Source: Cloeon dipterum (taxonomy: Eukaryota; Arthropoda; Insecta; Ephemeroptera; Baetidae). Taken from it: DNA of 64,000 nt. Below, piece by piece: positions 34,901 through 47,375 of the stretch. The notes beneath the pieces are model-generated. The model was not told where the DNA came from, searched no databases, and was given only the letters and a program-made list of their open reading frames with translations. The DNA lies in contig NC_088787.1 in the NCBI RefSeq assembly GCF_949628265.1, forward strand, positions 9,662,501 through 9,726,500, read 5' to 3'. Positions within the stretch are counted from its first letter, which is position 1. Each line of letters starts with the position of its first letter. The position numbers and the translations under genes were made by a program.

Positions 34901-37900
34901 GGTCGGAGAGTCCACGCTGAATTCACCCTGATCATTTTAAAAAGATTTGTTTTATACATAAAATTTCAACCTTGAATAGATATAATTTACCTCTGTAATG
35001 CCCTTCTGCTTTTCCTTCAGGGTGTTGATCAGGTCAGGGTTGTGCGCCAACTGCGAGAGCAAAGCCTCATAGTCTGTCAGCACGCCACGGTCGAGGTTTT
35101 CACAGTTGGCAATTTGTTTGATGGTGTTGTAAACCGAATCAAGCTGGCTAACTAATTTCTCCTTGTCTATCTTCTCCTGCGTCAAGTTGTTTTGCAAATT
35201 CTTCAGTGAATCATCTAACAGGTTTCGTTGTATAATAACTTCGTTCATTTGCTGCTCGAATTCAGCAGATCTGAAACATAAATGCATTCCTCAGAGGTGC
35301 AGCGAGACGCCAATTAACACTAACTTAGATTCTAATATGTTTTTAATTGTTATAATCAAAATGTGTCCAAATTTAAAGAGCAACGATATCAAAAAACACC
35401 AGATTCATGAGTTTTATTAATTAAAAAAAAAAATCAAATGAACATTTACTTTCTGTAAGCTTTTCTTGTAAGAAAAAATTTAAAGTAACTTTGACAGTGA
35501 CTTGAGCAGTAGAAACTTAGCAAAGGGAAAAAGACTTTGTCCTACCTGACCTCTTCTACGGTTTCTCAGTTTGGAAATAAATGATTAAAAATCGATTTTT
35601 TATATTGAATAAAAATATGAAAAGAAAAAATATCTTCTAGCAGAAATTGCTCCATTTGAAATTTCTGATTTCCGCATTTCCAGATTGCGTGAATAAATCA
35701 ATACCATAAAAACATTTAAAGAAATAAATGTACAGGTTTTTACTGGATTTATTGAAACCAAATAAACCCAAAAACTTACGACACCAAATTTACTCTTCCA
35801 GTTAATGATTATACAATTATTCACTGAAAAACCGACAGCCCCATGGGCTAAATTCCGACTAAAAATTGACTTTTTTATGAAAAAAATAATAAATATTTTG
35901 ACAAAGCCTCATGACTTTAAGGCAAATGCACCAAAACAATTAATAAACATCGTCCTATCCGCACTGCCGCAATTATTCTAAGAAGCATCCCTGAATTTCA
36001 TCCACACAGGCACAGAAAGTTCAAACTTAACGAAGAAAAACGTGATCGAAAGCTCACACCTCTGGACAGTATCCTTGGCAACCTTGAGGGCGGCCTTCAG
36101 CTCCGTGGATTTGTTCTCGAACTCGCGTCTCTTGGCGATTTCAGTGTCAAGCAGGGCCGTCTTGGTGGCCAGGTTTTCCAGGGCTCGCTCCTTCTCGGTG
36201 CGCAGCATCAGCAGCTCCCTCTGTCCAGTCGTATGTTTCGTCCGCTCGGCGTCCCACAGCACCTCGTTGGCCCTCTGCACCGACTCAAGGTGCGAAACCT
36301 TGTCAGATACCTCGACGATGTGCTGCTTGGCCTCCTGCAGCTCCGTCGCCAGCTTCTGCGACTGGATGGCCGAATCTTGCAGCTGCGCGCTAAGCTCCTT
36401 CTTTTCGTTTGTCAGCTCGCGTACCGTCTCCTCCAGCGTTGACTGCAGCTGCCGATGCACCCTTTCTGAAGACAGGATTTCCTCAACCTGAAACAAGGTT
36501 TGCACAGTGAATAACACGATTTCTTAATATGTCATGAAAGAATAAAAGCTAGATTATATATGAAACATTGATTTCCCTTACTTTAGATCAAATATTAATT
36601 TGATTTGCTGATATTTAAAAAGAATTTAGCCATCTTAAATTCAATAGGAGCTTAAAGAATTTTAATTGAACTTTGCTGAATCACATAACATTTGAAATAC
36701 GAATAATTACAAGTAAATTAAAAATTTCTGACTTTTCCTTGACCTGAGAAACCGGTTCCAAGGGTACACTGTCCTGTACCCTTCCCAGGGCAAAATGTAA
36801 AGTTTTTCCAGAGCGAAATATTGAGATTTATATAAAAATACAAGTTTTTTTCTCCAAATTTTGGCGATTTAGTTGGTTTTAGACTGAAATTTCAGCCAAA
36901 ATTCTACGTTTAAAAATAAATACTCACAACCTAGTCTATAAAGCTTGTGAAAAAAATACAAACTCCTAGTTGATTAATACTTTTTCATTTCCACCGACCT
37001 TGTATGCCGACTTTTTCTTCTCATTATCCAGAGCAGTTTGCAGACTGGCAGTCTCCAGGGACAGATTTTCCTTCATCGATTCTAGCTCAGCTCGGAGCCT
37101 CGAGTTTTCCATCTTTAGCTTGACCACTTCGCTCTGTGCACTGGTCTGAAGCTGCTCCAGCAAACTGCCTCCTGTTCCAACTAGTAAGCCAAGTTAAAAA
37201 AAAACTGTTTTAATATTTAGAGGAAAATTACCTCCGTCATTGAGGTTTGTATCCAATTCTTGACTTCCATTTATTGGATCGGATCGGCTAAGCGAGAGTT
37301 GGCGCAACTGCAATTGGGTGTTCTCCTCGGTTAGCTCTCTGATTTTCTCGTGCAGCTCCTCCCTCTCCTGGTTATTATCGCTGTGTGATTGCTTCAGCCG
37401 AGCAATCTGCGCCTCCAGGTCGATGATGGCCTCGGAACGCGCTCTTGCTCTTGACAGCTGCTCCTCAAGATCTTGTGTACGGTCTACGAGCAACCTAAAA
37501 ATTTTAAAAATTAAAATTAATATCAAAAATTCATTACAACAAATGGTTTTACTAACCTGTTGTCACTCTGGAGCTCACTAGTAAGCGACTTTAAGAATTC
37601 TAAATCGCGCAGTTTGTCCCTGGCCCTTCCCAATTCTGCCTCCACTCGTTCGCACCTGAAATATATTTATAAGATTTATTTTTCTTTTTTAATAATGGAC
37701 TAATTCACCTTTCAGCTTTCAGCCTAGCAGCGTCAAGCTCGTCTCTGTACATTTTTGCCGACCTGGCCGAGGAACTTAAATCTGAAACCTGTTCAAAAGT
37801 TTGATGGGTTAACTTTTAGTACAAAATAATTTAATTTTCACCTCCTGCTTCAGTTTGCTGACAAGTTCTTTTGTGTTCTCCAGTTCTTCTCTGCACTCCA

Positions 37901-39441
37901 TGAATGCCTCTGCTTTCTCCTCTCTGACAGAATTAAAAAAATGTCATGTTACATTAATTCAAATATTAAAAAAATTGTCCAAATCAAAGGAAATAATAAA
38001 ATGCCATTTTTCAACGTGGCTCAACTGCAAAACAGCCCCAAAAAAATCAAAACTTAGTAGCAATTCTTGACTTATCAACTGTTTGAAATAATTAATTGAT
38101 TTTGTCAAATTTTTAAATCGTAACAACATTGTCTTATTTTTAAGACCCAAAAAGTGCAAAGAAAAAATATTACATATAATTTCTTACAATTCCTGCGTTT
38201 TCCTTCGCAGCTTAGACTTCCACTCGGCGATTTCTACGACGTGGTGCATCGCATTAGTGTTCTCGTCGATAGACATGCTGCGTCTCGAGGCGCCATCCTC
38301 GCGTCCGTCTTTGGCCAGCAGACGAATGTACTGGCTCATGAAGCGGTCTCGGTCTTTGGCCATCTTGTACAGAGCTGACATCTGCTCGGTCTCGAGCTCA
38401 CCACACAGCACCACACTGCCATTCTCCGTCACCTAATGAGGACAGAATCGTACATTTTTAATATTTAATTCTTAACTGTAGTAAATTTTAAATAACATGT
38501 AGGAAAGCCTGGGTCACTTTCTTTTTAAATCTAAAATAAGATTTGGAACGGTAAAATTGAAAAATATTTTGAACCTCTTTGATATTTTCGACAATTTTTA
38601 GCTGCATGTCAACAGGAAGCGATTTAAGCTTCAAAATAAAATTCTCCTTCTCGTGGCACTGCACAGCTGCACCAAGCAGAAGCACCAGCAGCAGTCGAGC
38701 CTCGGCTGCGACTTCCTGATCTGCATCGTCTGAATTCATAGCCAGCAGGGAGATGTCGGGGACAGACAGCAGCACAGCGCCCTGGCCCTCCTTCTACAGA
38801 CAACACGATCAACAGGTCAACGATTTGATGACAAGCTTTATTTTTATTACAAACCTCGTAAAAGACCTTGAGGCCGTTGACAATGATGTCGAGGTTTTTA
38901 AGACGGACATTTGGGTCACCGTGTGACTCTTGCACTTCAGTCGAGGGATTTCCATCAGGATCTCTGTTCAGAAAGAAAATATTATATTTATGAAATCTTT
39001 CACGGCTTAAGAAATTAAAGCTTACATTCTTTGGAGAACTTCGTACAAAAGCGGACCGTCTATCATGTCTTCAAAACTTTGCAGAAGGTCAGAGTCGACA
39101 AGGCACGATTTCAGCTGAAGAATTTCACGTATTTAATGAAACATAATACACCAATCTGACAGCTTTATTTTCTCACCCAAAAGACTAGGTGTCCGCCCAT
39201 AAGAGTGGCCCTGGCCATGTTGACCTCAGGGCCGTTGTCCCAGTTGTCCTCGTCTGCAAGCGACGAGTATGCGTCTGTGAATGGAACAATTATTCAATCA
39301 CTCTCAAATCGTGTATACAGAATGTCAGAGGTGAGAGTGAACTTCGAACCCCTGTCGTGAAAGGTGTAACATCACGATTTTCATTCCTACGCGCGAATAA
39401 AATTTGGCATATTGCTTAAACTCACCGCTATTAGTTGCCAT
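31952..39441 (-). CDS. Girdin: Girdin/Daple (CCDC88) family HOOK coiled-coil protein
   Basis: Scaffold linking actin, microtubules, polarity complexes and Wnt/G-protein signalling. Twenty-two exons: 39441-39426, 39274-39177, 39114-39026, 38963-38855, 38793-38575, 38432-38188, 37923-37842, 37788-37709, 37655-37557, 37494-37232, 37171-36999, 36487-36060, 35270-34991, 34927-34838, 34701-34603, 34543-34268, 33975-33775, 33725-33580, 33525-33433, 33379-33100, 32755-32718, 32102-31952. All are in phase; 1,184 residues. A HOOK domain spans residues about 25-180 (LLLVLLLGAAVQCHEKENFI). The diagnostic QELEEK and ARSAKMYRDELDAAR precede a coiled coil to about residue 1025, ending in RQKENLEQKIMDHY. The basic segment NLVKKVRKASSDIISK follows. 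The C terminus is WYEYGCV, the PDZ ligand type through which Daple binds Dishevelled. It is much shorter than vertebrate members (about 1,870-2,030), and I see no Galpha-binding (GBA) motif in the tail. Exon 5 has a weak donor (GTTCAA). Confidence 0.95.
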
Positions 39442-41345
39442 GGTGGCGGTGATGGAGCCGAATGCAGGCAGAAGAGTCGAGTTATTCCATCAAAAGCATC
39501 AAAAGGCACTTCCCAAGATGTTAGCGAGCGGCCATTGCTTTCGGGGCAAGTCAGAGCTCATTATTTTTGTTTTTTTCTCAAGAGGATATCAACAACCACC
39601 CCCACCATCGCCAGGGAATGTAGATAAGACATACCGGTTACCGGTTTTCACCTTGAAACTGTGGTTTCTTGCACAAAATAAAAATCAATTTTTGAAACTA
39701 GTGGATTCTGATTTAGGAATAACGCATTTAAAATATATTTTTGTTATTTATTGAGAGGAACATTGAGTCTAAAGAATTAATTGACCGGAATATTTCACCG
39801 GTTTAAATGTCCTCTTCGGATGACAATAATCGTTCCCACCACACTCAGGTTAACCCAGCCGATCACCAATGAGCCGAAAATCACCGGTTTTCATGAGGTT
39901 TGTTAAGACCGTGTTAAAGTCATAAATATTAGGGATTCAATTTTTAAAATTAACACTCAAACCTTTGAAAATAAACCAAAATCTTGATTGTAAGCGTGTA
40001 TTTTCTTAAGATTTATTAATATCTAGTGTCAATTAACTGTTCACTAATCTACCGGTTTTTCTTTTTGGACGCAAGTGCCGCGGCTGCGACTCGCGTTCTT
40101 TTAATTTAATGACTGCCCCACTCTCCCCCGCGCGCTTGAAGGACAGGAAATAAAATTCTAATTACTCTCCCGGCGACGACTGGGAGTTACTCAAGCATAT
40201 GAGCTTTTTACATAAAAGATGCGACATATATGGGGACCAGGTTGGCCAGTTACGAAAGAATTTTTCCTGCGAAGCGACGCCGAGATATTTAGGGCCTACC
40301 CTTGGACAATCACGTGCGCTCATGGCAGCAACTTTGTTTGAGCGAAATTGTTAAATGAGATGACAGGTCCACTTTTTTTACGAGCGTGTGTACATTCGGT
40401 TGGAGGACAAGAGCATTAACTTTTGTGGACACAACCAAATTCATTTTACCAGATGACCTTGCTGTTTCTCCCATTTTTTTCTTTGGGAACCGGCGAGAAC
40501 ATACCTGACTCGATTTCGGAGGGTCAGACAATTAATAACGTGCATTCCGCGGAGAGTTGAATAATCACTACCTGTTGCTCTTGCGAAAATAATGGCAAAG
40601 TGACTTGAATGCTGGGTTCATTTTTCTGAACTGGCAAAAATAATACGATAAAATTAATACTTTTCCCTTTTGCTGTGTATTATTGTTTCGTTATACATAA
40701 ATCTTCACAATATTGTTGTTTCATCTTCAAACAGTACAATGTTAACAATTCCGTGTACACAGTTGTTGGAATTTGGTGGCACGAGTAAAATTTTGCCTGC
40801 GAAGCCAATGATTTCTTTTTGCGCGTGTTTTCCATAAAATGCATTTAAATACCCGTAGATCTGCTTTTCATGAAGAGAGCAGCCTTAAGATTATTTTAAT
40901 CTTTGGATCCACTTAGTATGCTTTCCCGCCAAAAATGTAATACAGAGAATGAGTGAGTGAGAGAGAGAGAAGAGCATGAAATTCAGGAATTAGAGGAAAG
41001 AACACTTAGAGAACAGCAGTTAAATGCCTTTTGGGTAATAATATACGTGAACTGTTACCAGCATCTACAACACTTAACAGTAAGGAAGATTTTTCCGCTT
41101 TTTGTTTAACACGATTAGCATCATCTGTCAGTATTTTCGCAGTTTCATAATTATTTGCAGCGTCCGTTTTTAAAATAGCTATACACATAAAATTTTGCGT
41201 TTTAATTATTGCATCGCTTGATATATCGCTTTCAACATTGAAAGAGAGGGCTTGTGTGTTGGCTCTACACAGAAGATAATAAAATAACACTTATTTTCTT
41301 CTTCTTTGGCATCAAAATATTCAACACTGGAGTGTTCGTCGGCAT
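39442..41345. other. Spacer between Girdin and RGS7
   Basis: Holds the Girdin promoter side (ACCGGTT cluster) and, near 40950-40975, a short GA-rich run. A minus-strand ATTAAA at 41206-41201 may be the RGS7 poly(A) signal. No coding exon was recognised. Confidence 0.4.
39633..40057. promoter_or_regulatory. Cluster of five Grainyhead-like ACCGGTT sites
   Basis: ACCGGTT occurs at 39633, 39640 (directly adjacent), 39797, 39883 and 40051, all within 430 bases and 190-620 bases upstream of the Girdin start codon. ACCGGTT matches the core of the Grainyhead/GRHL recognition sequence. A full AACCGGTT palindrome also lies in a Girdin intron at 36750-36757. Binding is inferred from sequence only. Confidence 0.5.
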
Positions 41346-44300
41346 CTAGGTGCTCGGCACCAGGGTGTCCTTTCTTCCTGTGAAGTTGACAATCGATCTA
41401 ATGCCCTTCACCGACGTCTGCAAAACAAATTTTGAAAAACAATGAATTATCAGCACAGGGCTGATAAAGTATAATTATGAAAAATGCAGGATACTGAATT
41501 TTATCTTTTTCTAAAAAGATTCCGGTGAAATCAAGGGAAGGAGAAGCGTTTTAATTTACGACTCAATGAGGCAGTTTAATTTTTACCCCATATGATCGTT
41601 TAAAAACGATTTAGAAAAAATATTTCTTATACAAGAAAATCAGCATAATTTTAAAATAAAAACTGATAAACCAATGGGGGAAAATCAGGCGATAAGAAAA
41701 TGCACCTGAATCAACATAATTAAATCCGCACTCACCTTCTTTTTTGATCCAGTTAAGAAATCCTTGTACATTTCAGATCTTAAATATCGCTGGTAGCTAT
41801 CAGTTCTCATCAGTTGATACACATGGGCCTGTAAATCGGTTTTGGCATCAGAAATCAGCTGATATTCTAGATTGGTAAATTTTAATTAGAATTGATTGCA
41901 CCTGACTTCACAGAGTACAAATTGAGGTCACTGAAGAGCTTAAGATAATGAATTCAGAGTGATTCATTTCTGCTAGCCAGGATTCGCCAATTTTGCAAAG
42001 CGCAAAAATGCATCACTGGTTTTTAGCACAAAAAACCAGCTGGAAAAGCCCACCAGTATAGGGGGTTTCCACGTTTTGATATTTAAATTAGAAAAAATAT
42101 TAAAAGCTCAAGAATTTGCTAGCTATTGAAGAGAAAAACTTTAAAATCTGTAAAGAATGAATGAAAAAATGTGTCAAAAATTCTCTACGCTGATAAAATT
42201 ATCCCGAAATTTTCAAGAATTATTATTTTTTTAAATTACCGCAGCCACGTCGTAGCTCCACCTTGACGGGGTGGCGATGGCTTCTTTTGTCACTTCAAGC
42301 GACCTACAATCGATGTTGACGGAGCACTTGGCGTCTTGAGTGAGAAACTCATTCCAGATCAATTCAACCTCAGAAGCCACCTGCGACAGTGGCAAACTCT
42401 TCAGGTTCTCCACAGCCTCCCAGAATCTTAAATAGAAAAAGAGATGTTTTGGGTTTATCAGGGTACCTTTTAATTTTGAATGCAAGTCTTACTTGAGATT
42501 TTCTCCACTAAACTCCTTGTCCAGAAATTTGCTAAAGTGCTCCCTGCCAGCAGGGTCCATCAACAGCTCTTTCAAGCTGAAAGCCCATCTTTTCACTCTA
42601 CGGGCTGAAACTTCTCTGTAATGATTAATTTTTGTAATTAGAAAATATTAAACAAGGAAGAGATAAGACGGTCAAAGTAACTGTTCAATTGTTAACTAAG
42701 GATTGCATGTCGCTGCTAAATTTCAACAGCAAAAACGGCATTTTTTACCGCTTGTTTTCACTCTGGAAATAAATTATTTTTGATTCTTTCTTTTTTAACA
42801 GCGCAAAAACAAGAGTGTGGCATTGAACGGTAGATTTTCTGTGAGGTTATTTAAGTTGCTAAAAATATAACTGCCAAATGACCACTTGATTATTTTGTAT
42901 ATATTTAATTTAATTTCAACCATCAAAAGTCAACAATCTAAAATAAATTTACAAAATTGCCGTTTTAATCATAAAAAATTTAAATCATTTTCTAACAGAG
43001 CAAAACATTTAGCAGATTCAATCATATGTTATTACAAAAATTCAGAAATTTATGCTTACAACTGTTTCTCAGGATCCCACATCTCTAAACTCTCAGAAAT
43101 CCAAGGGTTTGGCAACTCAGGAGGGGTGAAGAAGGGGTCGTACTCATAATATTGCTCGTAATAGGAAATGTAGCTGCAAAATTTCAACATAAGTTACATT
43201 ATGACATCTTTAAATTGCTGAAATAGTCACCTTTCCGCTACTTTGGATATCTTGAAATTTCTCCTATCGATTTTCTGGCGTAAAGTTTCGATTTCTCGCT
43301 TGACAACAGCGACTGGGTCTTTCTGCGGCTCGGCGTGCGCGGTGGTGGTGACCGCGGCGGACACGCTCATGGCGTTTATCACGGCCGCAGCCATGTTGTC
43401 CATCGCAAACATCGGGCCAGAAGATGGTTTCGTGATCTGCAGCGACTTCTGCTGGCTTGGTTTGTTCATGCTGCATGCTTTTTTGATGTCCACCTCAGTC
43501 GTGTTCACACAGCCAGGCTGAAACATCAGTTAAAAATTTGAGATTAATTATTTTTATGACAAAAAACGAAAATGTTTAAAAAAAAAAAAAAAAAACACCA
43601 ATGGAATTTTGGGTTAATGTTTAGGAAATCAGAATAAGAGCCTTAAAAAGTAATTGAACAACTTAGATAACTCCTAATTCCAATTTTTATACAGCAGTCA
43701 AAAAATAGGGCAGTATTCATGTTTGTTCTTTTAATTTATTTAAAGAAATAAACAATAATACGAAAATATTTTATTGAATTCACTTACCACAGGTCTGTGT
43801 ACGTCCCAAAATGCTCTTTCCTGCGAGTCAAGCACCTTCCTCTCCAGTTTGTCGCGTTTCTTGTCAACACGGCTCTGCGCTTCTGCCTGCATAAAAATAA
43901 ACTCCCATTTTCTCGAGAACATTTTCTGCAGCCGGGCGAGGTTCTCCGCCTCAAAATCAGACAGCTCCAGCCGCGCTTTGTTCTGCATGGTTCTCTTGCA
44001 CAAGTACACGGCTGGAAAAACACAAAATTTAACATAAACATCTGCAAAATTATTCACCCAATCTTACCATAATCTGTATTTTCTGGCTCCCAACAGTTCG
44101 ATGGCCAAAAATACGGAGTCTGAAATTTAATAGGTTGAAATTTTGATCTAATTTTAATTTCTAGAGCACACCTGGAACCTGTAAAACGTTCCATCATTCT
44201 TCACTGTTAAAATATGATCGTCAATGGGGAAGAAATAGCCATGTGAAGCCATAAGATGAGCCAAGTGCAGCGCCTCGTCTGCAAAATAAACATACAAGGC

Positions 44301-44880
44301 TCAACAATCAAGATCTGACACGAGTTGCTGCTGCTCGGCTCTTACTTTGATCATCTACATCCAAGTTTTTAATCATCCAAGCTATCAGATCTGATCCAGT
44401 GAACACAGAGGGGATTTTGGACATGAAGCTTTTCACGGTCCGAACTGGAACACCAGTTGATTCATCTTGCATATGCTCAACAACCTTTTCCATCTGAAAA
44501 CAAATTTGAATTTTCTTTAAAAATGTGTATGAAAATGTGGAGCTGTGTCAGTTCCACAGAAATAAGACAACAGATCCAGGCTCTAACGAGGTAAGAGACT
44601 TTTGCACTAAATTCCCTTAGGGTCGTTGACCAATCAGGTGGTGCATTGGAAAGCAGTCAATAAAATCAGCATCAGGTGCGAGCCAAATCGAGACAAACAA
44701 ACCGCGCAGAGCGCTTGATTCCGCGAAAAGGGCGGACGGGGTTTCGGAAAATCAACAGTAGAGCAGAAATCTAGGACTGACCTTTCGGTAAACAATAATA
44801 TTGGGCGACTCGTCGGCGTTGGAGACGCAGGCGACGGCCAGGGGCGACTGCTTGCTCGTCTCCGGCATTGCTATCACCAT
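41346..44880 (-). CDS. RGS7: Regulator of G-protein signalling 7 (R7 family: DEP-DHEX-GGL-RGS)
   Basis: GTPase-activating protein for Galpha(i/o), normally an obligate partner of Gbeta5. Eleven coding exons: 44880-44782, 44493-44346, 44278-44172, 44119-44068, 44011-43788, 43517-43231, 43173-43060, 42615-42493, 42426-42240, 41828-41736 and 41417-41346. All are phase-consistent, giving 501 residues. The DEP domain spans residues about 35-115 ([20 protein letters not shown]). The DHEX region includes [20 protein letters not shown] and [13 protein letters not shown]. The GGL domain (about 270-335) ends with [15 protein letters not shown], the Gbeta5-docking signature. The RGS domain (about 345-470) has [16 protein letters not shown], retaining the Asn that contacts Galpha. 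Between DHEX and GGL is an Ala/Met-rich insert that differs from vertebrate RGS7. The exon 7 donor was chosen as GTAAGC because it yields the family's [12 protein letters not shown] junction. RGS6 is the alternative name for the same single-copy ancestor. Confidence 0.97.
41978..42115 (-). mobile_element. MITE fragment, family A, copy 2
   Basis: Lies in RGS7 intron 9. About 100 bases match the reverse complement of the right part of the ELAPOR intron 3 element, beginning CAGGATTCGCCAATTTTGCA. Short direct repeats TGCTAGC flank it (41971-41977 and 42117-42123). The far end is truncated relative to copy 1. Confidence 0.65.
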
Positions 44881-45968
44881 TTTCTCGGCCCCTCAGGGCC
44901 TCTCGCGGCGATTTCGGCCGGCGGCAGCCTCGCCCGGGTCGCTGGGCCGCCTTCCGGGGGCCGTCGGTCTTTTCAAAGCCCGCTTAACCAAGTGGATTAG
45001 GCTGCGAATTATCCAATCACCCTCTTGCCACTGCCATTTTGCGATTTCACGTCGACTGCCGAACGCAGCCCCGAGCGAGCAGCGCGCCCGCCCCCACCCC
45101 AGCCAAAGGCGCAAAAGTTCAAATGCGCACCAGCAGCCCCCGGGGCTCGAATCGACCTTTGACACCGCTTTCCCGCACGCCTCATCGCGCGGTTGTGCGC
45201 CCAGGGGGGCGTGCCCGTCTCTCGCCTGCAGCACCCTGAGAGGTAGGCAACCTGCCGAGGAGTGTCGTACAGATTTAAGGCGACCGAGACTGAAAAAACT
45301 GGCTGTAAACCTGTCAGCTTTTGTGATTGAATGAGCTGCTTCAAATCGGAGTTAATACCGGTAAATATATTTTAGATTTAACCGCAACTTCAGATCACAA
45401 TTCATTTTGCATTGAAGGAGCTCGCTGCTTGGACAGGAAAATAACCGGGATATGAAATACCGGTTTCTCTAAAGTTCATCACTGGATCCGAACAAAGCGA
45501 TCCAACTATTTCTGCCGACAGGTGGTGGTATTTTCGCTTTACCCGCGTCTGAACGTGTTTCAACTTGTTCTTGACAGTATGCCAGATTGTGTACTTACCG
45601 GTCGCATCTCTCTGTTATTTGGCGATTTTAACCTTAATTGTGGTGAATTTACGGTGTTTAGAGACGTTACGCTGTGTTCTATGACTTCTGCAAGAAGTGC
45701 TAAGCTTTGAGAAATGGTGAAAAAGACTTTTAATTTAAGCATGTTCATTTATTTCTAGTCCTTGCGTAAGAACGTGTAAGTCCCTTAAATGCTATAGAAA
45801 ACGCAGATTTTTTCAAGGTAGTATTGAGAGATGGGCAATTATTCAATAATACTGCATTTTTTTATTGTGTCTTAGCGTTGTGACTTTTGTGACAAAAAAT
45901 TTAAATAAATAGAAACTTTTCATATTTTTTGAAGAAAAGCGTAGAAAAGAGTGGCACTGTTGGTATTG

Positions 45969-45984
45969 GTATTGGTACCAATAC
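45969..45984. repeat. 16-bp perfect palindrome
   Basis: GTATTGGTACCAATAC is a perfect inverted repeat, preceded by tandem TTGGTA units. It could be a dimeric transcription-factor site; nothing else supports a function. Confidence 0.6.
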
Positions 45985-46183
45985 TAGGTGCGAATAAGGG
46001 CTGGCTGGTACACTTAATTTCGACGATTTTCGCATAAACACCATAAATAAAGTGTTGAAATTTTTCATTTTTAGATCATTTTTCGAATTGGGTAAGAGAA
46101 GAGGGACTGCAGGAGGGGTCTTTATATCGCATTCGCACAATATTGAGGTGGGAATAAGAGGTGTTTCAATGATGTCGAGAGTA

Positions 46184-46216
46184 GAGTCCTTATATTATAT
46201 GACTATATAAGGACTC
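46184..46216. repeat. Perfect 12-bp inverted repeat with 9-base loop
   Basis: Arms GAGTCCTTATAT and ATATAAGGACTC are perfectly complementary. It would form a stable hairpin if transcribed. It has no U-run context and no neighbouring gene end, so the role is unknown. Confidence 0.7.
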
Positions 46217-47369
46217 AAGTCGAGAGGTGCTCGAGTTGGTTTTCTCAATTCCAAACTCCAAAGATGTTAAGGATATTTTTGTGTTCTTTTATCTATCCAA
46301 TTACTAGACAAAAGTTATTATTTGTTCATTTGTTTACTCTCACATTTTAGTCATAATACATCAATTATAGTACAGTTTATTGTTTAGATTCTTAAGTATA
46401 TATTTCGTAATTGCTGTGAAAAGTGTTTCAACAGCTATACAAAATATCCGATGTTTTAATTAAAAAATTACTGAAAGCAGGGTAACTGCATTTAAACTGA
46501 AAAATATGACAGTGAGTACCTTAATTCTACCTTCCTTAGGCATCTTTCTACCTAAACAAATATACTACAGGAGGACAAAAAAAACTAATGAAGTGATTTA
46601 ATTGATTTAAAAAGGCTTCTTCCATGATAGGTGATCAACATTATGGCTGGTTTAAAAAATTTAACTATTGGTTTTTAAAGAAAAAATAGAAAAAACAATA
46701 AATATTTCGTATGTACTTCATATAATGTGACAAAATGTACCTCTTATACAAAAATTAATTCAACCAAGCCAAAAATTCGATTCTTTCTAATTTGAGCGAT
46801 TTCCATAAAAGTAAGCCCATTACCACAAACATGTTCTGAGGTGAAAATAGAAAGTTTGTGAACCTTTTCATAAAAGCTGCTAGTCAAGAAGATTAAGTGG
46901 TGGAGTGTTGCCGTGAAATTGATTTGTTATTTGTTATTACCATTGAGAAACAGCCGCTGTACAGAGCGAGAATGTTATGATATTTATTTTTTCTTTGACA
47001 ATTTTCCCAATTTTTAGCCAAACTATTCCTTGTTGTTCGCTTCTGGGAGTAGCCTAGCTTTGTCAGTTAAATTTTATCATCTATATAAACAGTTAATTGC
47101 TTTGCGAAAGACCTAGTTAAAAAGACTTTACGTGTTTTACATAATTTTTTAATATATAGAGGTGTTTTTGATCTAACACTTCCTTCGTCATTCATCAATA
47201 TAAATTTTGCCACACATATCTTGTTCCTATATCAACTCCCCTCCCCATCTGAATTGCTGAACAAATTGTTGTTTCTGTTATACATTTATGATTTAAAAAT
47301 ATAAGAAAAACTAGAACACTGCAATCACGATAATAAGGGTCATTCATGACATACCTTTCTCAGTCTTTC

Positions 47370-47375
47370 TTTATT
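47370..47375 (-). terminator. Candidate poly(A) signal of CRIP
   Basis: AATAAA on the minus strand about 600 bases beyond the CRIP stop codon. Confidence 0.4.

Larger units (their letters stand above)
44881..47369. other. RGS7 upstream region and intergenic spacer
   Basis: The first 400 bases are GC- and CpG-rich with CCAAT-like sites, a plausible RGS7 promoter. Three ACCGGT sites occur at 45357, 45459 and 45597. The rest is AT-rich with two notable palindromes (45969-45984 and 46184-46216). No exon was recognised. Confidence 0.4.

Noticed and set aside
40310-40531. Minus-strand frame starting MSDPPKSSQ just before a GTATGT donor
   Set aside because: It begins at a TTG, not an ATG, and the part before the donor is too short to identify; it may at most be a non-coding upstream exon of Girdin.
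44801-45334. A 177-residue plus-strand frame
   Set aside because: It runs antisense through RGS7 exon 1 and its GC-rich promoter; no recognisable domain, and composition explains its length.
45522-45710. Short frame containing LLFGDFNLN, reminiscent of a retrotransposon endonuclease motif
   Set aside because: Only 62 residues, with no other endonuclease or reverse-transcriptase motif nearby; a four-residue match is likely chance.
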